DNA of 39,187 nt. Source: a virus. Shown here one piece after another: positions 7,617-15,730 of the stretch. The notes beneath the pieces were generated by a model. The model saw nothing but the letters and a program-made list of their open reading frames with translations, did no database searches and was not told where the DNA came from. The stretch lies in IMG/VR virus record IMGVR_UViG_3300050821_006317, positions 1 to 39,187 of that record. The stretch is one strand, 5' to 3'. The first letter of the stretch is position 1; the number at the start of each line of letters is the position of its first letter. The translations under genes and the position numbers were made by a program.

Positions 7617-8798
7617 TTAGAGCAATCGTCGGAACACTTCTGCGGTCGCGTCGAGCGTGCCGCTGCTCGCCTGTCGGCGAAGTGCTTCGTCGAGCCCTCT
7701 CCGCTGCCCATTCCCGTTTAAGGGTGTAGCGGCGCCGGGAGTTAGCGTTCGACCTTTGCCGGGGATGACGGCCCGCGGTCGAGCCGCCATCATCCTGTCG
7801 TACCTGCTGGCCTTCAACAACACCGTGAGCATGCGCGGATCGTAGACTGTGGCCACCTCGTATTCGCTGAAGCCCGCATTCGCCGCGGTACGGCGCATCG
7901 ACTGCAGATTCTTCTTCAGCGTCGGCTCGTCAGGAATCTTGTTATCCATGACGAATTTCGAAAACCCTTTTACGGCGTAATCCTGAACCTGTCGATCATG
8001 CTCCTGCGCCGCCGCCGCTTCGCGTTCAGCTCGCGCCTGCCGTGAAGCCGCCAATTTGCTGTAAATTGTCTGAAAGACCTTCTGCTGGGCGTGCGCGTTT
8101 TGGGGATTGATCGCAAATTCCTGATCCCAGTTCGGCTCGGCCGGGAGCATGTTGGCGACATCCTCCTCGTAATCCTGCCGCGCCTTCTGCCATTGCGCCC
8201 AAGACTGCTGTAAATAACCCTGATTCTGCTGCAGGTCTTGAGCGAATTGATTGAGGTTGGCTAACCGCTTGTGGAAGGTCTGTTCTCGAGAATAACCCCT
8301 GAGCGCCTCCTCGAGCGTGATGTGGAATGTCTCGCCGTCGGCGGTTACCTCGAATTTTTCGGCCGCGGCGTCGCGCTCGGCGTCCCGCACGGCGCCGTCC
8401 CGTCGTGCCTCATCCTCCCCGCGCTCGTCTGCCCGCGGAAGGTCGTCGCCTTCGGCGGCGATGTCCCAGATGTCTTCTGGCTCATCATCGGTTGGCTGGT
8501 CGCGGCCTTCGTCGTTGGGGGTCCGGCGTAAGTTTTCGGCGTCCTGAGCTGACCGCCGCCCTTGCCTCTCGTCAGTCCGACCATCTGCAACTCTCCTCTC
8601 CTGCTCCCTTAAACGAAGATTATCGCCGCCATCCTCAATCGAACCCGTTAGAGGATCGCCCTCAATCGGCCGAGGGCCGAACATCGGTTCAGGCTTGGAT
8701 GTCTCGTTGATCGGATCACCGCGATGATCGCGCGGCGCGACCTGCGGCGCTAACTCATTGCCGAACGCAATCGTGGCGTCGTCCATTCCTTCAGGCAC
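7617..8798 (-). CDS. Scaffolding protein
   Basis: 393 residues from a GTG at 8798 with AGAGGA upstream. The start overlaps the preceding stop by 8 bases. The N-terminal 140 residues are highly charged and disordered-looking (RQGRRSAQDAENLRR, EDIWDIAAEGDDLPR). They are followed by KFEVTADGETFHITLEEALR and GYSREQTFHKRLANL, a signature of phage scaffold proteins. Long Gln/Ala-rich helices come next (QARAEREAAAAQEHDRQ). A basic, Gly/Pro-containing C-terminus ends in EVFRRLL. Scaffolds direct capsid assembly and are expelled or cleaved. The order portal, scaffold, capsid supports the call. Confidence 0.82.
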   Translation of the reverse strand: MPEGMDDATIAFGNELAPQVAPRDHRGDPINETSKPEPMFGPRPIEGDPLTGSIEDGGDNLRLREQERRVADGRTDERQGRRSAQDAENLRRTPNDEGRDQPTDDEPEDIWDIAAEGDDLPRADERGEDEARRDGAVRDAERDAAAEKFEVTADGETFHITLEEALRGYSREQTFHKRLANLNQFAQDLQQNQGYLQQSWAQWQKARQDYEEDVANMLPAEPNWDQEFAINPQNAHAQQKVFQTIYSKLAASRQARAEREAAAAQEHDRQVQDYAVKGFSKFVMDNKIPDEPTLKKNLQSMRRTAANAGFSEYEVATVYDPRMLTVLLKASRYDRMMAARPRAVIPGKGRTLTPGAATPLNGNGQRRGLDEALRRQASSGTLDATAEVFRRLL

Positions 8799-9054
8799 GC
8801 AATTGTCCTCTCTGCGCCATGGTCTGGCTGACGATCAGGCTGTCGAGCATGCGCGGGATCGCCTCAAGCGCGATCAACCGCTCACGCAGCCGCTCGGCGG
8901 TTTCCTTATCGGTCTTGGGATCGAGCCACTCGCCGTACCATTGTTTTTGCAACGCCGCGCAGGCGACAGAAAAGGCACGATTGGCCTTCAGGCCCTCAGC
9001 CTCCTTGGCAAGCTCTTTGATGACCTGGGCGTCGGTGCGCGGGATGTCGTTCAC
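8791..9054 (-). CDS. Small helical protein between portal and scaffold
   Basis: 87 residues from a GTG at 9054 that overlaps the portal stop (GTGA). It is mainly helical and charged: VIKELAKEAEGLKANRAF, then KQWYGEWLDPKTDKETAERL and RERLIALEAIPRMLDSLI. Similar small proteins lie between portal and scaffold in many short-tailed phages, without a defined function. A head-assembly accessory role is inferred from position and translational coupling. Confidence 0.65.
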   Translation of the reverse strand: MNDIPRTDAQVIKELAKEAEGLKANRAFSVACAALQKQWYGEWLDPKTDKETAERLRERLIALEAIPRMLDSLIVSQTMAQRGQLRA

Positions 9055-11861
9055 GGCCGCGGCCTCGGTTTCATCTTCGCCATCTGCTGTTGGTTATTTA
9101 GCGTCGCCGCAGTGGTCAGCGCATCATGATCGCGATCGAGCGCATTTTCTTGGCTCTCATGCGCATGGTCGGCGTCCGCAGTTAAGGCGCCGGCGACGAT
9201 GCCCGCTCCCTTGACCGCATGCCCGGTCATCGCCTGGTGGTGCTGCGCCGCCAACCCGGTCATCGCCTGACTGTGCTGGGCGCCGATCTGATGCATCTTC
9301 AGCATGTGCTGCGAAGCGATCTGCGCCGCCTTCAATTGCGCCTGCGATAGAGCTTGCTGATGCTGTTGGGCGCTATCGTTGGCGTCCTGCTGTTGCTGCG
9401 CGATGTCAAGCTGGTTCTGAGTATCGGCCTGGTCGCTGTCCGACTGACTCTTCATCAAGGTCGCGCCCAGTTGCCCGAGCTTGGTCGCATGGTCGACATG
9501 CGCCTTCTGCCCCTCGATGGCCAGTTTTTGGAAATCATAGGCGGTCTTGGCCTGCAGTTCATGCGTGCGCAGCGTCTGCTCAGACAAGAGTTTCTTGGTG
9601 TCGAAGTTCTGCTGCCCGGCAGCCTTGGCGGCCTCCATCCGGACCTTCTCCATCTGCGCCTGGGCGGCGATCAGCATCGGATCCGGCGGCTTGGGCGCAT
9701 TCTGAATCGCCATCATCTGCTGCGGCGTCGGCGTGCGGAAATAGCGACCGACGTTTTTGACGTTGGCGAGCGCCAGCATATCAGTGATAGTGTTGAGCAT
9801 CTCCGGAATGCCACAAACAGGATTGGACAAGCCATAGGTCTGTACGATGAGCTGTTGATCCTGCTTGATCTGATTGAGCGCGAGCATGCGCGTCAGATCA
9901 CTGCCCTTACCGAGATTTGCATTAACCTCGACCGCCATCGAGGCGTCGAAAGTGCCGGTGTCATAGGGAATGTACTTGCCGCGAATCTTGAGGGTACGCT
10001 GTTGATTCGGGTTCTCACAGATTTCGTTATACAATCCGCTGAAGAGATCCTTGAAGCCGGTTTCGCACAACACCCTGGCGACCAACTCTATGCGCTCTTG
10101 AGCGCCGTTGATGACCGCCTCGACCCCAATCATCGTCGAGCTCTGCAGCGCCTTGGGATCCAACCCCTTGGCCGCGTCGGATAGACCCGTGCGGCGCTGC
10201 AGCGTTTCATTCAGCATCTGCAGCACCGGCAGCGCTTGCTGGCCAAGGAACGGCGTGTTGGTGAACAAGACCGACTCGGCCGGGTTGCCGCGGGTCCGAA
10301 TGACGGCGCCTAAATCGTCGTTGAGCGCATCATCGACGGTCACCATCAACTCATTGATGACCGTCTTCGGATTGATCGCCTCGGCCGCGCTGTCGAGAAT
10401 CGCACGGGTCATGTTGGTTTTGATGCGCTGAATGTCTTCGGTGTAATCAGCTAGGCTATCACCGACGATGGTATGGCTTACCGGATCGCAGGAAAATAAT
10501 GCAAATTTTATGCGATTAGCTTCTTCGTCGGCGACGATCTGCTGATCCTCGCCCATAGTGCAGATGTAACGCAATTCGGGCGCGCCATCGCCGTCGCGGT
10601 CGATCTTGATGTACCACTCGCCGTATTTCACCCCATCGCCAATTCTCGTGCCCATGAAACGCGCTGGGTTGCGAAGCTGGGGCTCGACGGTGAAGGCGCT
10701 CTCCGAGGTCTGAATGTGCTCGAGGCAGAGATCGCGGTCGTAGCCCATAGCGATCAGCTGATCGACCGGGACGATGCGCTCATGGCCGACGATGCGTGAG
10801 TCCCGAAATGTCCGCGCATAGCGATCGAGGCGCATCTCTTCCGGCGGCACGCCGGCCACTTTGATAATCGGCTTCGAGACTTCGAACTCGATCACGCAAT
10901 GGTCGAACACCGGCGGCGGCGGCATCGGCAGCGCCGGCGGCATGGGCGGGGGCGGCGCGCCGGCCATCGCGCCAGGCGGTGGACCTGCAGGAACGCCAGA
11001 GGCGGCCCCTGCAGCCCCAGGAACGCCACCAGGGGCCGGACCTGGCGGCGGAGCGCCTGGACGTGGCCCAGCGGGGCCCGCAGGCGCGGGAGAAGCCATT
11101 CCGGGCATAGGCGCTGGTCCCTGCGCCGCCGCCGGGCTGGCGGGCGCAAGCGGCGCAGGGGGCGCTGCGCTGGGAGGCGGCGCAGTCGGAATCTGAGGCG
11201 GCGGTTGCTTAACCGGCTTGCCGATCGAAATCAGCTTGGCGTTCGGCTCCTCCGACAGCATCAGCTGGATCTGATCAGCGGTGACGTTGAGGAACGTCTT
11301 GCGCTTCATCTCCTTGTGGTCGTCGGTCCACCATTTGACGAAGCCGGTCTTGACCGTGAGCGCGTCTTTGAAGGCGCCGTAGAGGATGAGAAAACCAGGA
11401 TTATCATTCCAAAAGCTGTAATTAACGTAATCGGTCGCCTGCTCAGCCTCGTCGACCTCCTCCTGAGTCCGCGGCACCAGAAAAACCGGGGCCTCCGAGG
11501 CTCCGAACAGCCGAATCAACGACGGAATCATCATCATCACCGCGTCGCGCACATCGGTGGAGACGTAGGTCGAGCGATTAGGAGAGTTAGTGTTGTCTTT
11601 GTTGAGGATCTCGCCCAGCGTGGCGTTCGGATCCTCGCCAATATAAGGCTGGCCGGGGTTATAAGGGCCGATCCACGGCTCATACCCGTAGTAATACAGC
11701 TGGGCGTTCTGGCGATCGATGGCGAGGAAAGAGTTCTCGTAATCCTTAGCGTCCGACATCATCGCGCGGACGTATTGCTTGTAGCTTTCCGGATCCTTCG
11801 GATCGTAGGCGCTGGTCGAAGGCGCCGACTGGTCTTTAAAATGATAAAATAGTCGTTCCAT
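9051..11861 (-). CDS. Portal protein with a proline/alanine-rich insertion
   Basis: 936 residues. The N-terminal part has YVSTDVRDAVMMMIPSLIRL, FLVPRTQEEVDEAEQATDYV, NYSFWNDNPGFLILYGAFKD and ALTVKTGFVKWW. These match the portal ring protein of SU10/P22-like short-tailed phages. Later segments include ILDSAAEAINPKTVINEL, RRTGLSDAAKGLDPKALQ and MIGVEAVINGAQERIELVAR, also portal-typical. The C-terminal 250 residues are Gln/Ala/His-rich helix (ALSQAQLKAAQIASQHML), likely the barrel or an extended tail. Residues about 217-318 are an unusual run of Pro, Ala and Gly that interrupts the wing region. The portal is the DNA gate and the docking site for the terminase. Confidence 0.88.
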   Translation of the reverse strand: MERLFYHFKDQSAPSTSAYDPKDPESYKQYVRAMMSDAKDYENSFLAIDRQNAQLYYYGYEPWIGPYNPGQPYIGEDPNATLGEILNKDNTNSPNRSTYVSTDVRDAVMMMIPSLIRLFGASEAPVFLVPRTQEEVDEAEQATDYVNYSFWNDNPGFLILYGAFKDALTVKTGFVKWWTDDHKEMKRKTFLNVTADQIQLMLSEEPNAKLISIGKPVKQPPPQIPTAPPPSAAPPAPLAPASPAAAQGPAPMPGMASPAPAGPAGPRPGAPPPGPAPGGVPGAAGAASGVPAGPPPGAMAGAPPPPMPPALPMPPPPVFDHCVIEFEVSKPIIKVAGVPPEEMRLDRYARTFRDSRIVGHERIVPVDQLIAMGYDRDLCLEHIQTSESAFTVEPQLRNPARFMGTRIGDGVKYGEWYIKIDRDGDGAPELRYICTMGEDQQIVADEEANRIKFALFSCDPVSHTIVGDSLADYTEDIQRIKTNMTRAILDSAAEAINPKTVINELMVTVDDALNDDLGAVIRTRGNPAESVLFTNTPFLGQQALPVLQMLNETLQRRTGLSDAAKGLDPKALQSSTMIGVEAVINGAQERIELVARVLCETGFKDLFSGLYNEICENPNQQRTLKIRGKYIPYDTGTFDASMAVEVNANLGKGSDLTRMLALNQIKQDQQLIVQTYGLSNPVCGIPEMLNTITDMLALANVKNVGRYFRTPTPQQMMAIQNAPKPPDPMLIAAQAQMEKVRMEAAKAAGQQNFDTKKLLSEQTLRTHELQAKTAYDFQKLAIEGQKAHVDHATKLGQLGATLMKSQSDSDQADTQNQLDIAQQQQDANDSAQQHQQALSQAQLKAAQIASQHMLKMHQIGAQHSQAMTGLAAQHHQAMTGHAVKGAGIVAGALTADADHAHESQENALDRDHDALTTAATLNNQQQMAKMKPRPRP

Positions 11862-11896
11862 GGCCCACGCCCATGAACGACCCCCGCAAATCCGTC

Positions 11897-12205
11897 TTAA
11901 CTCAAACCGTGGGCCTTACGCCAGAGGGCTTGCTTCTTTTGGTCATGCACCCATAGCCACATGGGCGGCGCCACCGGACCAATGAAAAGAGGCCCTCCAG
12001 TGCGCCAGAGGGCCTCGAGCTCGCTTTGCGTTCGCGGCTTAGCGTTTCGGCTGCGCGGTCGGCGGCAGACCTTGGCCAGGTCGGGCGGGCGGCCGCGGCA
12101 ACGGCTGGCCAGCGACCGGCGGTCGGGGTTGACCAGGCAAGCCTTGTCCTGGGCGCGGCGGAACGCCCGGCCGCGGCGGCTGAGTCTCCGGGCCTTCGAC
12201 GCCAT
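11897..12205 (-). CDS. Doubtful ORF with protein-like C-terminus before the portal
   Basis: 102 codons if read from the ATG at 12205, overlapping the Pro/Gly-rich gene by 167 bases in another frame. The first 55 residues are Arg-rich and look like a shadow. The last 45 (SELEALWRTGGPLFIGP, MWLWVHDQKKQALWRKAHGL) look like a real, Trp-rich protein end with a repeated ALWR unit. No convincing start codon lies after 12039. The options are a long overlapping gene, a frameshifted extension of the upstream gene, or untranslated leader. A terminator-like hairpin lies inside it, which weakens the gene call. Confidence 0.25.
   Translation of the reverse strand: MASKARRLSRRGRAFRRAQDKACLVNPDRRSLASRCRGRPPDLAKVCRRPRSRNAKPRTQSELEALWRTGGPLFIGPVAPPMWLWVHDQKKQALWRKAHGLS
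11981..12016 (-). terminator. Rho-independent terminator-like hairpin upstream of the portal
   Basis: A perfect 9-bp inverted repeat (GAGGCCCTC / GAGGGCCTC, arms 12008-12016 and 11989-11997) has a 10-base loop. On the minus strand it is followed by TTTTC. It would stop or attenuate late transcription between the Pro/Gly-rich gene and the portal. The T-run is short, so partial read-through is likely. Confidence 0.6.
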
Positions 12206-12665
12206 AATCAGGATCCACCGGATGTTCAGGAATATCGATCACCACATAGCGAAAACCAACGCCGGTGATGCCGACTAACGCAATCGCCTTGCCGGCGGGA
12301 ATCTCGGGCGGCAACGGCGGCCAAATGGTGCCCGGCGGCGGATCGGTTTCCGGCGGCGGTTCGCCAGGAACTTCCGGCAAAACATTATCAGGATGCTCCG
12401 GGTCAACCGGATAGATCGGCAACCCATGGTCGGGATGCGCGCCTTCCTCGACGCCCCAATCGGGATCGACCGGAAGGCCGCCGCTCGGGGGCCGCGGCCA
12501 GACATGCGGTGGACGCCCGCCACCGCCCCAACCCCAACCGGGATCGACCGGACGACCAGGCCGTGCAGGGAGATGACCAGGCCGGCCGCCAGGGGCGGGC
12601 AATCCTTGATCAGGATGAGCGCCCTGATCGATGGGGGTGATGTAAGCTAGAAAACCTTGCGCCAT
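12039..12665 (-). CDS. Proline/glycine-rich repetitive phage protein
   Basis: 208 residues from the ATG at 12665, with GGAGGAAC upstream. The N-terminus MAQGFLAYITPID is followed by irregular Pro/Gly/Asp repeats (HPDQGLPAPGG, RPVDPGWGWGGGG, LPVDPDWGVEEG, YPVDPEHPDNVLP). Near the centre is a conserved-looking hydrophobic segment, GKAIALVGITGVGFRYVVID. The C-terminus is Pro/Arg/Gln-rich. Proteins with this combination occur in phages of alphaproteobacteria, with no known function. It may be a virion surface or assembly protein. It sits between the packaging genes and the portal. Confidence 0.7.
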   Translation of the reverse strand: MAQGFLAYITPIDQGAHPDQGLPAPGGRPGHLPARPGRPVDPGWGWGGGGRPPHVWPRPPSGGLPVDPDWGVEEGAHPDHGLPIYPVDPEHPDNVLPEVPGEPPPETDPPPGTIWPPLPPEIPAGKAIALVGITGVGFRYVVIDIPEHPVDPDYGVEGPETQPPRPGVPPRPGQGLPGQPRPPVAGQPLPRPPARPGQGLPPTAQPKR

Positions 12666-12720
12666 TGCGTTCCTCCGGAGTGTTCGAACAACCTCCGGTT
12701 ACGCCACAATCATGACAAAC

Positions 12721-12879
12721 TCAACGGCGCGGCGTCTCGTTCGCCTTCTCCAACGCCTCGACGCATCCTTGAGCGTGATCGAACACAATCCGCCATTCGC
12801 GCCGCGCGTGGCTGTGCTCGGCCGCGATCGTAGTAAGCAACCGCATCAGGAGCTCAGGCTCGTCGAGCCCGGCGTGCAT
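12721..12879 (-). CDS. Small hypothetical protein
   Basis: 52 residues from the ATG at 12879, shortly after the stop of the zinc-binding gene. The sequence HAGLDEPELLMRLLTTIAAE then HARREWRIVFDHAQGCVEAL and EKANETPRR looks helical. A longer version starting at 13047 would overlap the upstream gene by 157 bases and is Arg/Ala-rich there, so it was not used. No family recognised. The 12666-12720 gap that follows holds a short hairpin around CCGGAG / CTCCGG, next to the ribosome-binding site of the Pro/Gly-rich gene. Confidence 0.5.
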   Translation of the reverse strand: MHAGLDEPELLMRLLTTIAAEHSHARREWRIVFDHAQGCVEALEKANETPRR

Positions 12880-12890
12880 GTCGAGGCTTT

Positions 12891-13259
12891 CTAGATCGCT
12901 GGCGGGGTGAGGCTTGCCTCGAAGTGCTTGCAGGCTCTCGCGCTGTGCGGCACCGGCGGCGACTCGGACAGCGCCTTCCGGCACTGCGCTGGTTTCAGCA
13001 GGCCCGCGTTCGTCCGCTCGCCCTTCTGGTTCAGCCAATGATTGCACTCCCTGCAGGTGTTGTCGGTGTCGACCCGGGCAAAATGCGCCTGCCCCGGCTT
13101 GGTCATGATGTGGGAGACGCTCTCCTCGGTCAAATGTTCCGAGCCAACCATCGGTCCCATCGCAGCAGCTGAAGATGGCGCCCCCGCGGCAGACGACGAT
13201 ACTGACGGCGCAGACGCCGGTCCAGCCAGCGCGGCCGCTTCACTCCTCGCACCAACCAT
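12891..13259 (-). CDS. Small zinc-binding protein (C4 type)
   Basis: 122 residues from the ATG at 13259, 13 bases after the terminase stop. The first 60 residues are Ala/Ser/Pro-rich linker. The last 55 hold four spaced cysteines (Cys69, Cys72, Cys93, Cys110) in NTCRECNHWLNQKG, KPAQCRKALSESPPVPHSA and RACKHFEAS. This C-x2-C...C...C-K/R-x-F pattern is a recurring small zinc-ribbon in phage and mobile-element proteins, often near HNH or terminase genes. A role in DNA binding or packaging is a guess from location. Confidence 0.65.
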   Translation of the reverse strand: MVGARSEAAALAGPASAPSVSSSAAGAPSSAAAMGPMVGSEHLTEESVSHIMTKPGQAHFARVDTDNTCRECNHWLNQKGERTNAGLLKPAQCRKALSESPPVPHSARACKHFEASLTPPAI

Positions 13260-13272
13260 TTTGGCCGAAACC

Positions 13273-14565
13273 TCACACCAGCCCCCTGATCCGCCGCCGC
13301 AAACGGGCGTTGGAATGACGCATGCTGGAGACCAACGCCATGCCGACACAGCCAGTGCGAAACGCATCCGCCGCGTCCTCGGCCTCGTCCGGAATCGCTT
13401 GGCCGGTCTTGCCGCGGCGATAAGAACGCAGCCGAGCCAGGCCCTTGCGGCAGGCGTCCTGGTCGAACCACGAGACGCCCAACACACCCCGAGCCGCGGT
13501 GATGCCGTCCTCGGTCGAGTGATTGGGAACCGTCAGCACCGGCTCAGCGAGCAGGCCAAACAACTGATGCTTGCGCGAGTGACCAGTGGAGAGTTCGCGC
13601 ACCTCAACATCATGCGGCAGCAAATGAGCGCGATAACTGAAACCGCCAACGCGCGCCTTCAGAGCGATGAGGTCGGTGTAATGGGAAAGCGCCTTGCCCG
13701 AGCCTTCGAGGTAATCGATCCAGTGAACCTCCGAACCGGCCAATTGAAACAACCAGACGACTTGCAAATGTCGCATGCCCAAGTCCCAGGCCGTGATGAC
13801 GGAGGTGTTAAGATCCGGGCTGACCCGGCAAACCCGCCCCTGCAATTGCAAATTATTAAGCGCTTCCGCATAAAACGCCCCCTCCACCGGAGCCTCGAAA
13901 CTGTTCATCATCTCACGCGCAAACTCGTCCGCACTCATGTCCTTGCGCATCTCCTCAACCTCGGCATGACTGAGCGCGTCCTCGCCAGTGTCGGTGATCT
14001 TGATATCAAAAATCGCCCAGTCCGGATCATCCTCGGCCCTTAACTTGAGCTTGTGAAAATGATCGTCGCCGGCGCTGGTGCCCGACACAATGGCGAACCC
14101 ACGATAATCGGCCAAACAAGGCCGAACCACCGAGGTGAACGCCTGCGGCGCCAGCAGCGGATACTCATCGAGCACGGCGCCATCCAAATAAATCCCGCGC
14201 ATCCGCTCGTACGCTAACGCGCCACCATAAAGCCGAATATTCGCCCCGCCAGGAAAAACCGTGGTCAGTTCGCCCTCAAGATGGCGAATGCCGGGAATGT
14301 TCTCAGTATATTGCTTGAGATAAGACCAAACCAAATCCTTGGTCTGATCAAAACTGGGGCCAATGTAAGCGTAGCGGGGAGGAGGCGTGGTCCGCGAATT
14401 ATTGAGCGCCGCAGTGATCAACTCATTGGCCAAAGCTACCGTCTTTCCCGCCCGACGATGACAAACCGCAAACTTCCAACGCGCTCGGGATTGGTGCAGA
14501 GCAATAAAATGTCGGCGCGGCTTGTAAGGAAGTACAATCTCCTGCTCAGTCCCAGATCGGAGCAT
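13273..14565 (-). CDS. Terminase large subunit
   Basis: 430 residues. The ATPase has Walker A HRRAGKT at 36-42 and Walker B IYLDGAVLDEYP at about 125-136, with the catalytic Glu after Asp. The nuclease part begins at about 255 with VITAWDLGMRH (Asp261, a metal ligand), and the last acidic cluster is DEAEDAADAF near 400. It cuts concatemeric DNA and pumps it into the prohead through the portal. It follows the putative small terminase and a short zinc-binding ORF, the usual packaging order. The start overlaps the preceding short ORF by 20 bases. Confidence 0.92.
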   Translation of the reverse strand: MLRSGTEQEIVLPYKPRRHFIALHQSRARWKFAVCHRRAGKTVALANELITAALNNSRTTPPPRYAYIGPSFDQTKDLVWSYLKQYTENIPGIRHLEGELTTVFPGGANIRLYGGALAYERMRGIYLDGAVLDEYPLLAPQAFTSVVRPCLADYRGFAIVSGTSAGDDHFHKLKLRAEDDPDWAIFDIKITDTGEDALSHAEVEEMRKDMSADEFAREMMNSFEAPVEGAFYAEALNNLQLQGRVCRVSPDLNTSVITAWDLGMRHLQVVWLFQLAGSEVHWIDYLEGSGKALSHYTDLIALKARVGGFSYRAHLLPHDVEVRELSTGHSRKHQLFGLLAEPVLTVPNHSTEDGITAARGVLGVSWFDQDACRKGLARLRSYRRGKTGQAIPDEAEDAADAFRTGCVGMALVSSMRHSNARLRRRIRGLV

Positions 14566-14686
14566 AATGCTTCACTTTGCCACAAACATCACACTGCCAG
14601 CCAATCCAAACCCGACGCTCATGCACGCCGCTGACCGCATGCCCAGGACAAACATGAAAAACACACCTAAGCCTCCGTATCAGCAT
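14546..14686 (-). CDS. Tiny zinc-finger-like ORF between terminase genes
   Basis: 46 residues from the ATG at 14686, overlapping the upstream gene by 20 bases and the terminase by 20 bases. It has CPGH near residue 14 and a terminal CDVCGKVKHY, a possible Cx2H...Cx2C zinc knuckle. WIGWQ separates the two. The start has no strong ribosome-binding site. The cysteine spacing and gap-filling position support translation, but the call is tentative. Confidence 0.4.
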   Translation of the reverse strand: MLIRRLRCVFHVCPGHAVSGVHERRVWIGWQCDVCGKVKHYAPIWD

Positions 14687-15191
14687 GACCAACGTCTTCG
14701 GTGGGAATGTCATCCGCGTCGGTCCGCCAACGAAAAGTGATCTTGCTCGGCGTGACTTGAACACTGGCGTTGCCCTGAGTGGAAGAAGAAGGAGCAGGCG
14801 ATAACGGATGACCAATGGCAAGCCGAGACTGCAGCAACTTGGTGCTCGCCCACTCCTTCGCCCGCTGATCCGAAGCCGGATCAAAAAGCGTGTCAATCGG
14901 AACCGCTACCGCACGATCCAAAGCAAGACCAAAAGACTCTTCAAGAACCCGCTGAAGACGCGGACTTTGATTAACCAGCCGCCGCAACCGAAACTCGGGA
15001 ACCTTGAGAAGAAAGGCGGCTTTGGGCAAATTGTGGCCAAGATGAATGGCCGTGGCGCATTCGTCTTGGTCAAGTGGTAACGTACTTGGCCTTTCCGTCC
15101 ATGGATAAAATGGAAGAGGTACAAATTCTGCCTCCAGTTCCGGGTGAGATCCCGGATCAACCAAAGTTAAATAAGGTTTATCGGCGCTCAT
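14667..15191 (-). CDS. Putative terminase small subunit
   Basis: 174 residues from the ATG at 15191, the first gene of the late minus-strand block. DECATAIHLGHNLPKAAFLL then VPEFRLRRLVNQSPRLQRVL reads as a helix-turn-helix followed by a helix. AKEWASTKLLQSRLAIGHPL is a helical part of the kind used for oligomerisation in small terminases. The C-terminus is Ser/Thr/Asp-rich and acidic, suited to binding the large subunit. Position directly upstream of the large terminase is the main support; sequence similarity is not decisive. Confidence 0.6.
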   Translation of the reverse strand: MSADKPYLTLVDPGSHPELEAEFVPLPFYPWTERPSTLPLDQDECATAIHLGHNLPKAAFLLKVPEFRLRRLVNQSPRLQRVLEESFGLALDRAVAVPIDTLFDPASDQRAKEWASTKLLQSRLAIGHPLSPAPSSSTQGNASVQVTPSKITFRWRTDADDIPTEDVGHADTEA

Positions 15192-15304
15192 GTGTTAATT
15201 ATGGTAGCACAAAACACGGTGGGTGACACCCCCGGCCCCGGTGCCGCAAGAGGGGGCATGGTGGAGGGCCTCGCGGCCGCGGCCAATAGGCGTTTCGCGG
15301 CCTT

Positions 15305-15325
15305 GCAACCATGGGCCATGGTTGC
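15305..15325. repeat. 21-bp palindrome
   Basis: Arms GCAACCATGG and CCATGGTTGC with a single G at the centre, 10 perfect pairs. It lies between the divergent blocks with no gene over it, so an operator for a dimeric protein is the simplest reading. Confidence 0.7.
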
Positions 15326-15505
15326 GCTCGCGGCGCGTGATCATGGAACGTCTCAAGGGGTTAGGTGCCACACGCAGGCACCCAACCCTGACCGCAACGC
15401 CTAGAGTTTGTTGAGGCTCGAAGTGTGCGACCGAGTCCAGCCCCACACTTGGTCCCACACTTCGTATCGATCGCACAAATCACCTTCGCATTGCAATTTA
15501 ATTGC

Positions 15506-15534
15506 TTGACATTTTGACATTGGACCCCTATGTC
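15506..15534 (+). promoter_or_regulatory. Candidate sigma70-type promoter for the early genes
   Basis: TTGACA at 15506-15511, 17 bases, then TATGTC at 15529-15534. A second TTGACA starts 8 bases later. The first hexamer is a perfect match and the spacing is ideal; the -10 is weak. It lies 38 bases before the first early start codon. Confidence 0.5.
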
Positions 15535-15557
15535 TCGCGTTGCGCGCATGTCGCGCG

Positions 15558-15575
15558 CGGAGAAATGCCAGATGA
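15558..15575 (+). repeat. 18-bp direct repeat, copy 1, containing GAAATGCCAG
   Basis: CGGAGAAATGCCAGATGA. It combines a GGAG ribosome-binding site, the recurrent GAAATGCCAG motif (15562-15571) and the ATG at 15572. An identical copy lies at 15789-15806, also directly at a start codon. Confidence 0.85.
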
Positions 15576-15730
15576 CAAACGAAACATTCCGTTACGACCT
15601 AGCCTCCCCTACTGAACCGCGCATCATTCTGATCACCGATCTAAACGGTAAACGTTCCACGCTTCCACGTCTGAGCTACGTTGTGTTGCCTTCCAATCAA
15701 TGGCGCGCCCGCAAAGCAAACCGCAAATAG
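15572..15730 (+). CDS. Small early protein, unknown
   Basis: 52 residues from the ATG at 15572 with GGAG 9 bases upstream. Another ATG at 15566, inside the repeat, would give only a 16-residue peptide. The protein starts MTNETFRYDLASPTEP, has a hydrophobic RIILITDLNG segment, and ends basic (NQWRARKANRK). It is the first gene of the early block, where phages commonly place small host-takeover proteins. No family recognised. Confidence 0.6.
   Translation: MTNETFRYDLASPTEPRIILITDLNGKRSTLPRLSYVVLPSNQWRARKANRK

Larger units (their letters stand above)
15192..15571. promoter_or_regulatory. Divergent control region between late and early blocks
   Basis: About 380 bases with no convincing gene. 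It lies between the minus-strand terminase operon and the plus-strand early genes. It holds a 21-bp palindrome (15305-15325), a 12-bp-arm hairpin with one mismatch (15358-15369 / 15377-15388), and a 9-bp inverted repeat CGAAGTGTG / CACACTTCG (15419-15427 / 15456-15464). It also has tandem CCCACACTT copies (15442, 15454) and a TTGACA promoter near its right end. On the minus strand CATAAT lies just before the small terminase. A regulator-binding or replication-start role is inferred. Confidence 0.55.

Noticed and set aside
9354-10184. 276-codon plus-strand frame over the portal
   Set aside because: Shadow frame of the portal; Leu/Arg-rich with no recognisable motif.
10899-11852. 317-codon plus-strand frame over the portal N-terminus
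   Set aside because: Mirror of the Pro/Ala-rich portal insertion and its flank; extreme Arg content.
12879-13047. 5' extension of the 12721-12879 gene to 13047
   Set aside because: It would overlap the zinc-binding gene by 157 bases with Arg/Ala-rich shadow-like sequence.
13042-14043. 333-codon plus-strand frame over the terminase
   Set aside because: Antisense to the terminase with Walker motifs; not protein-like.
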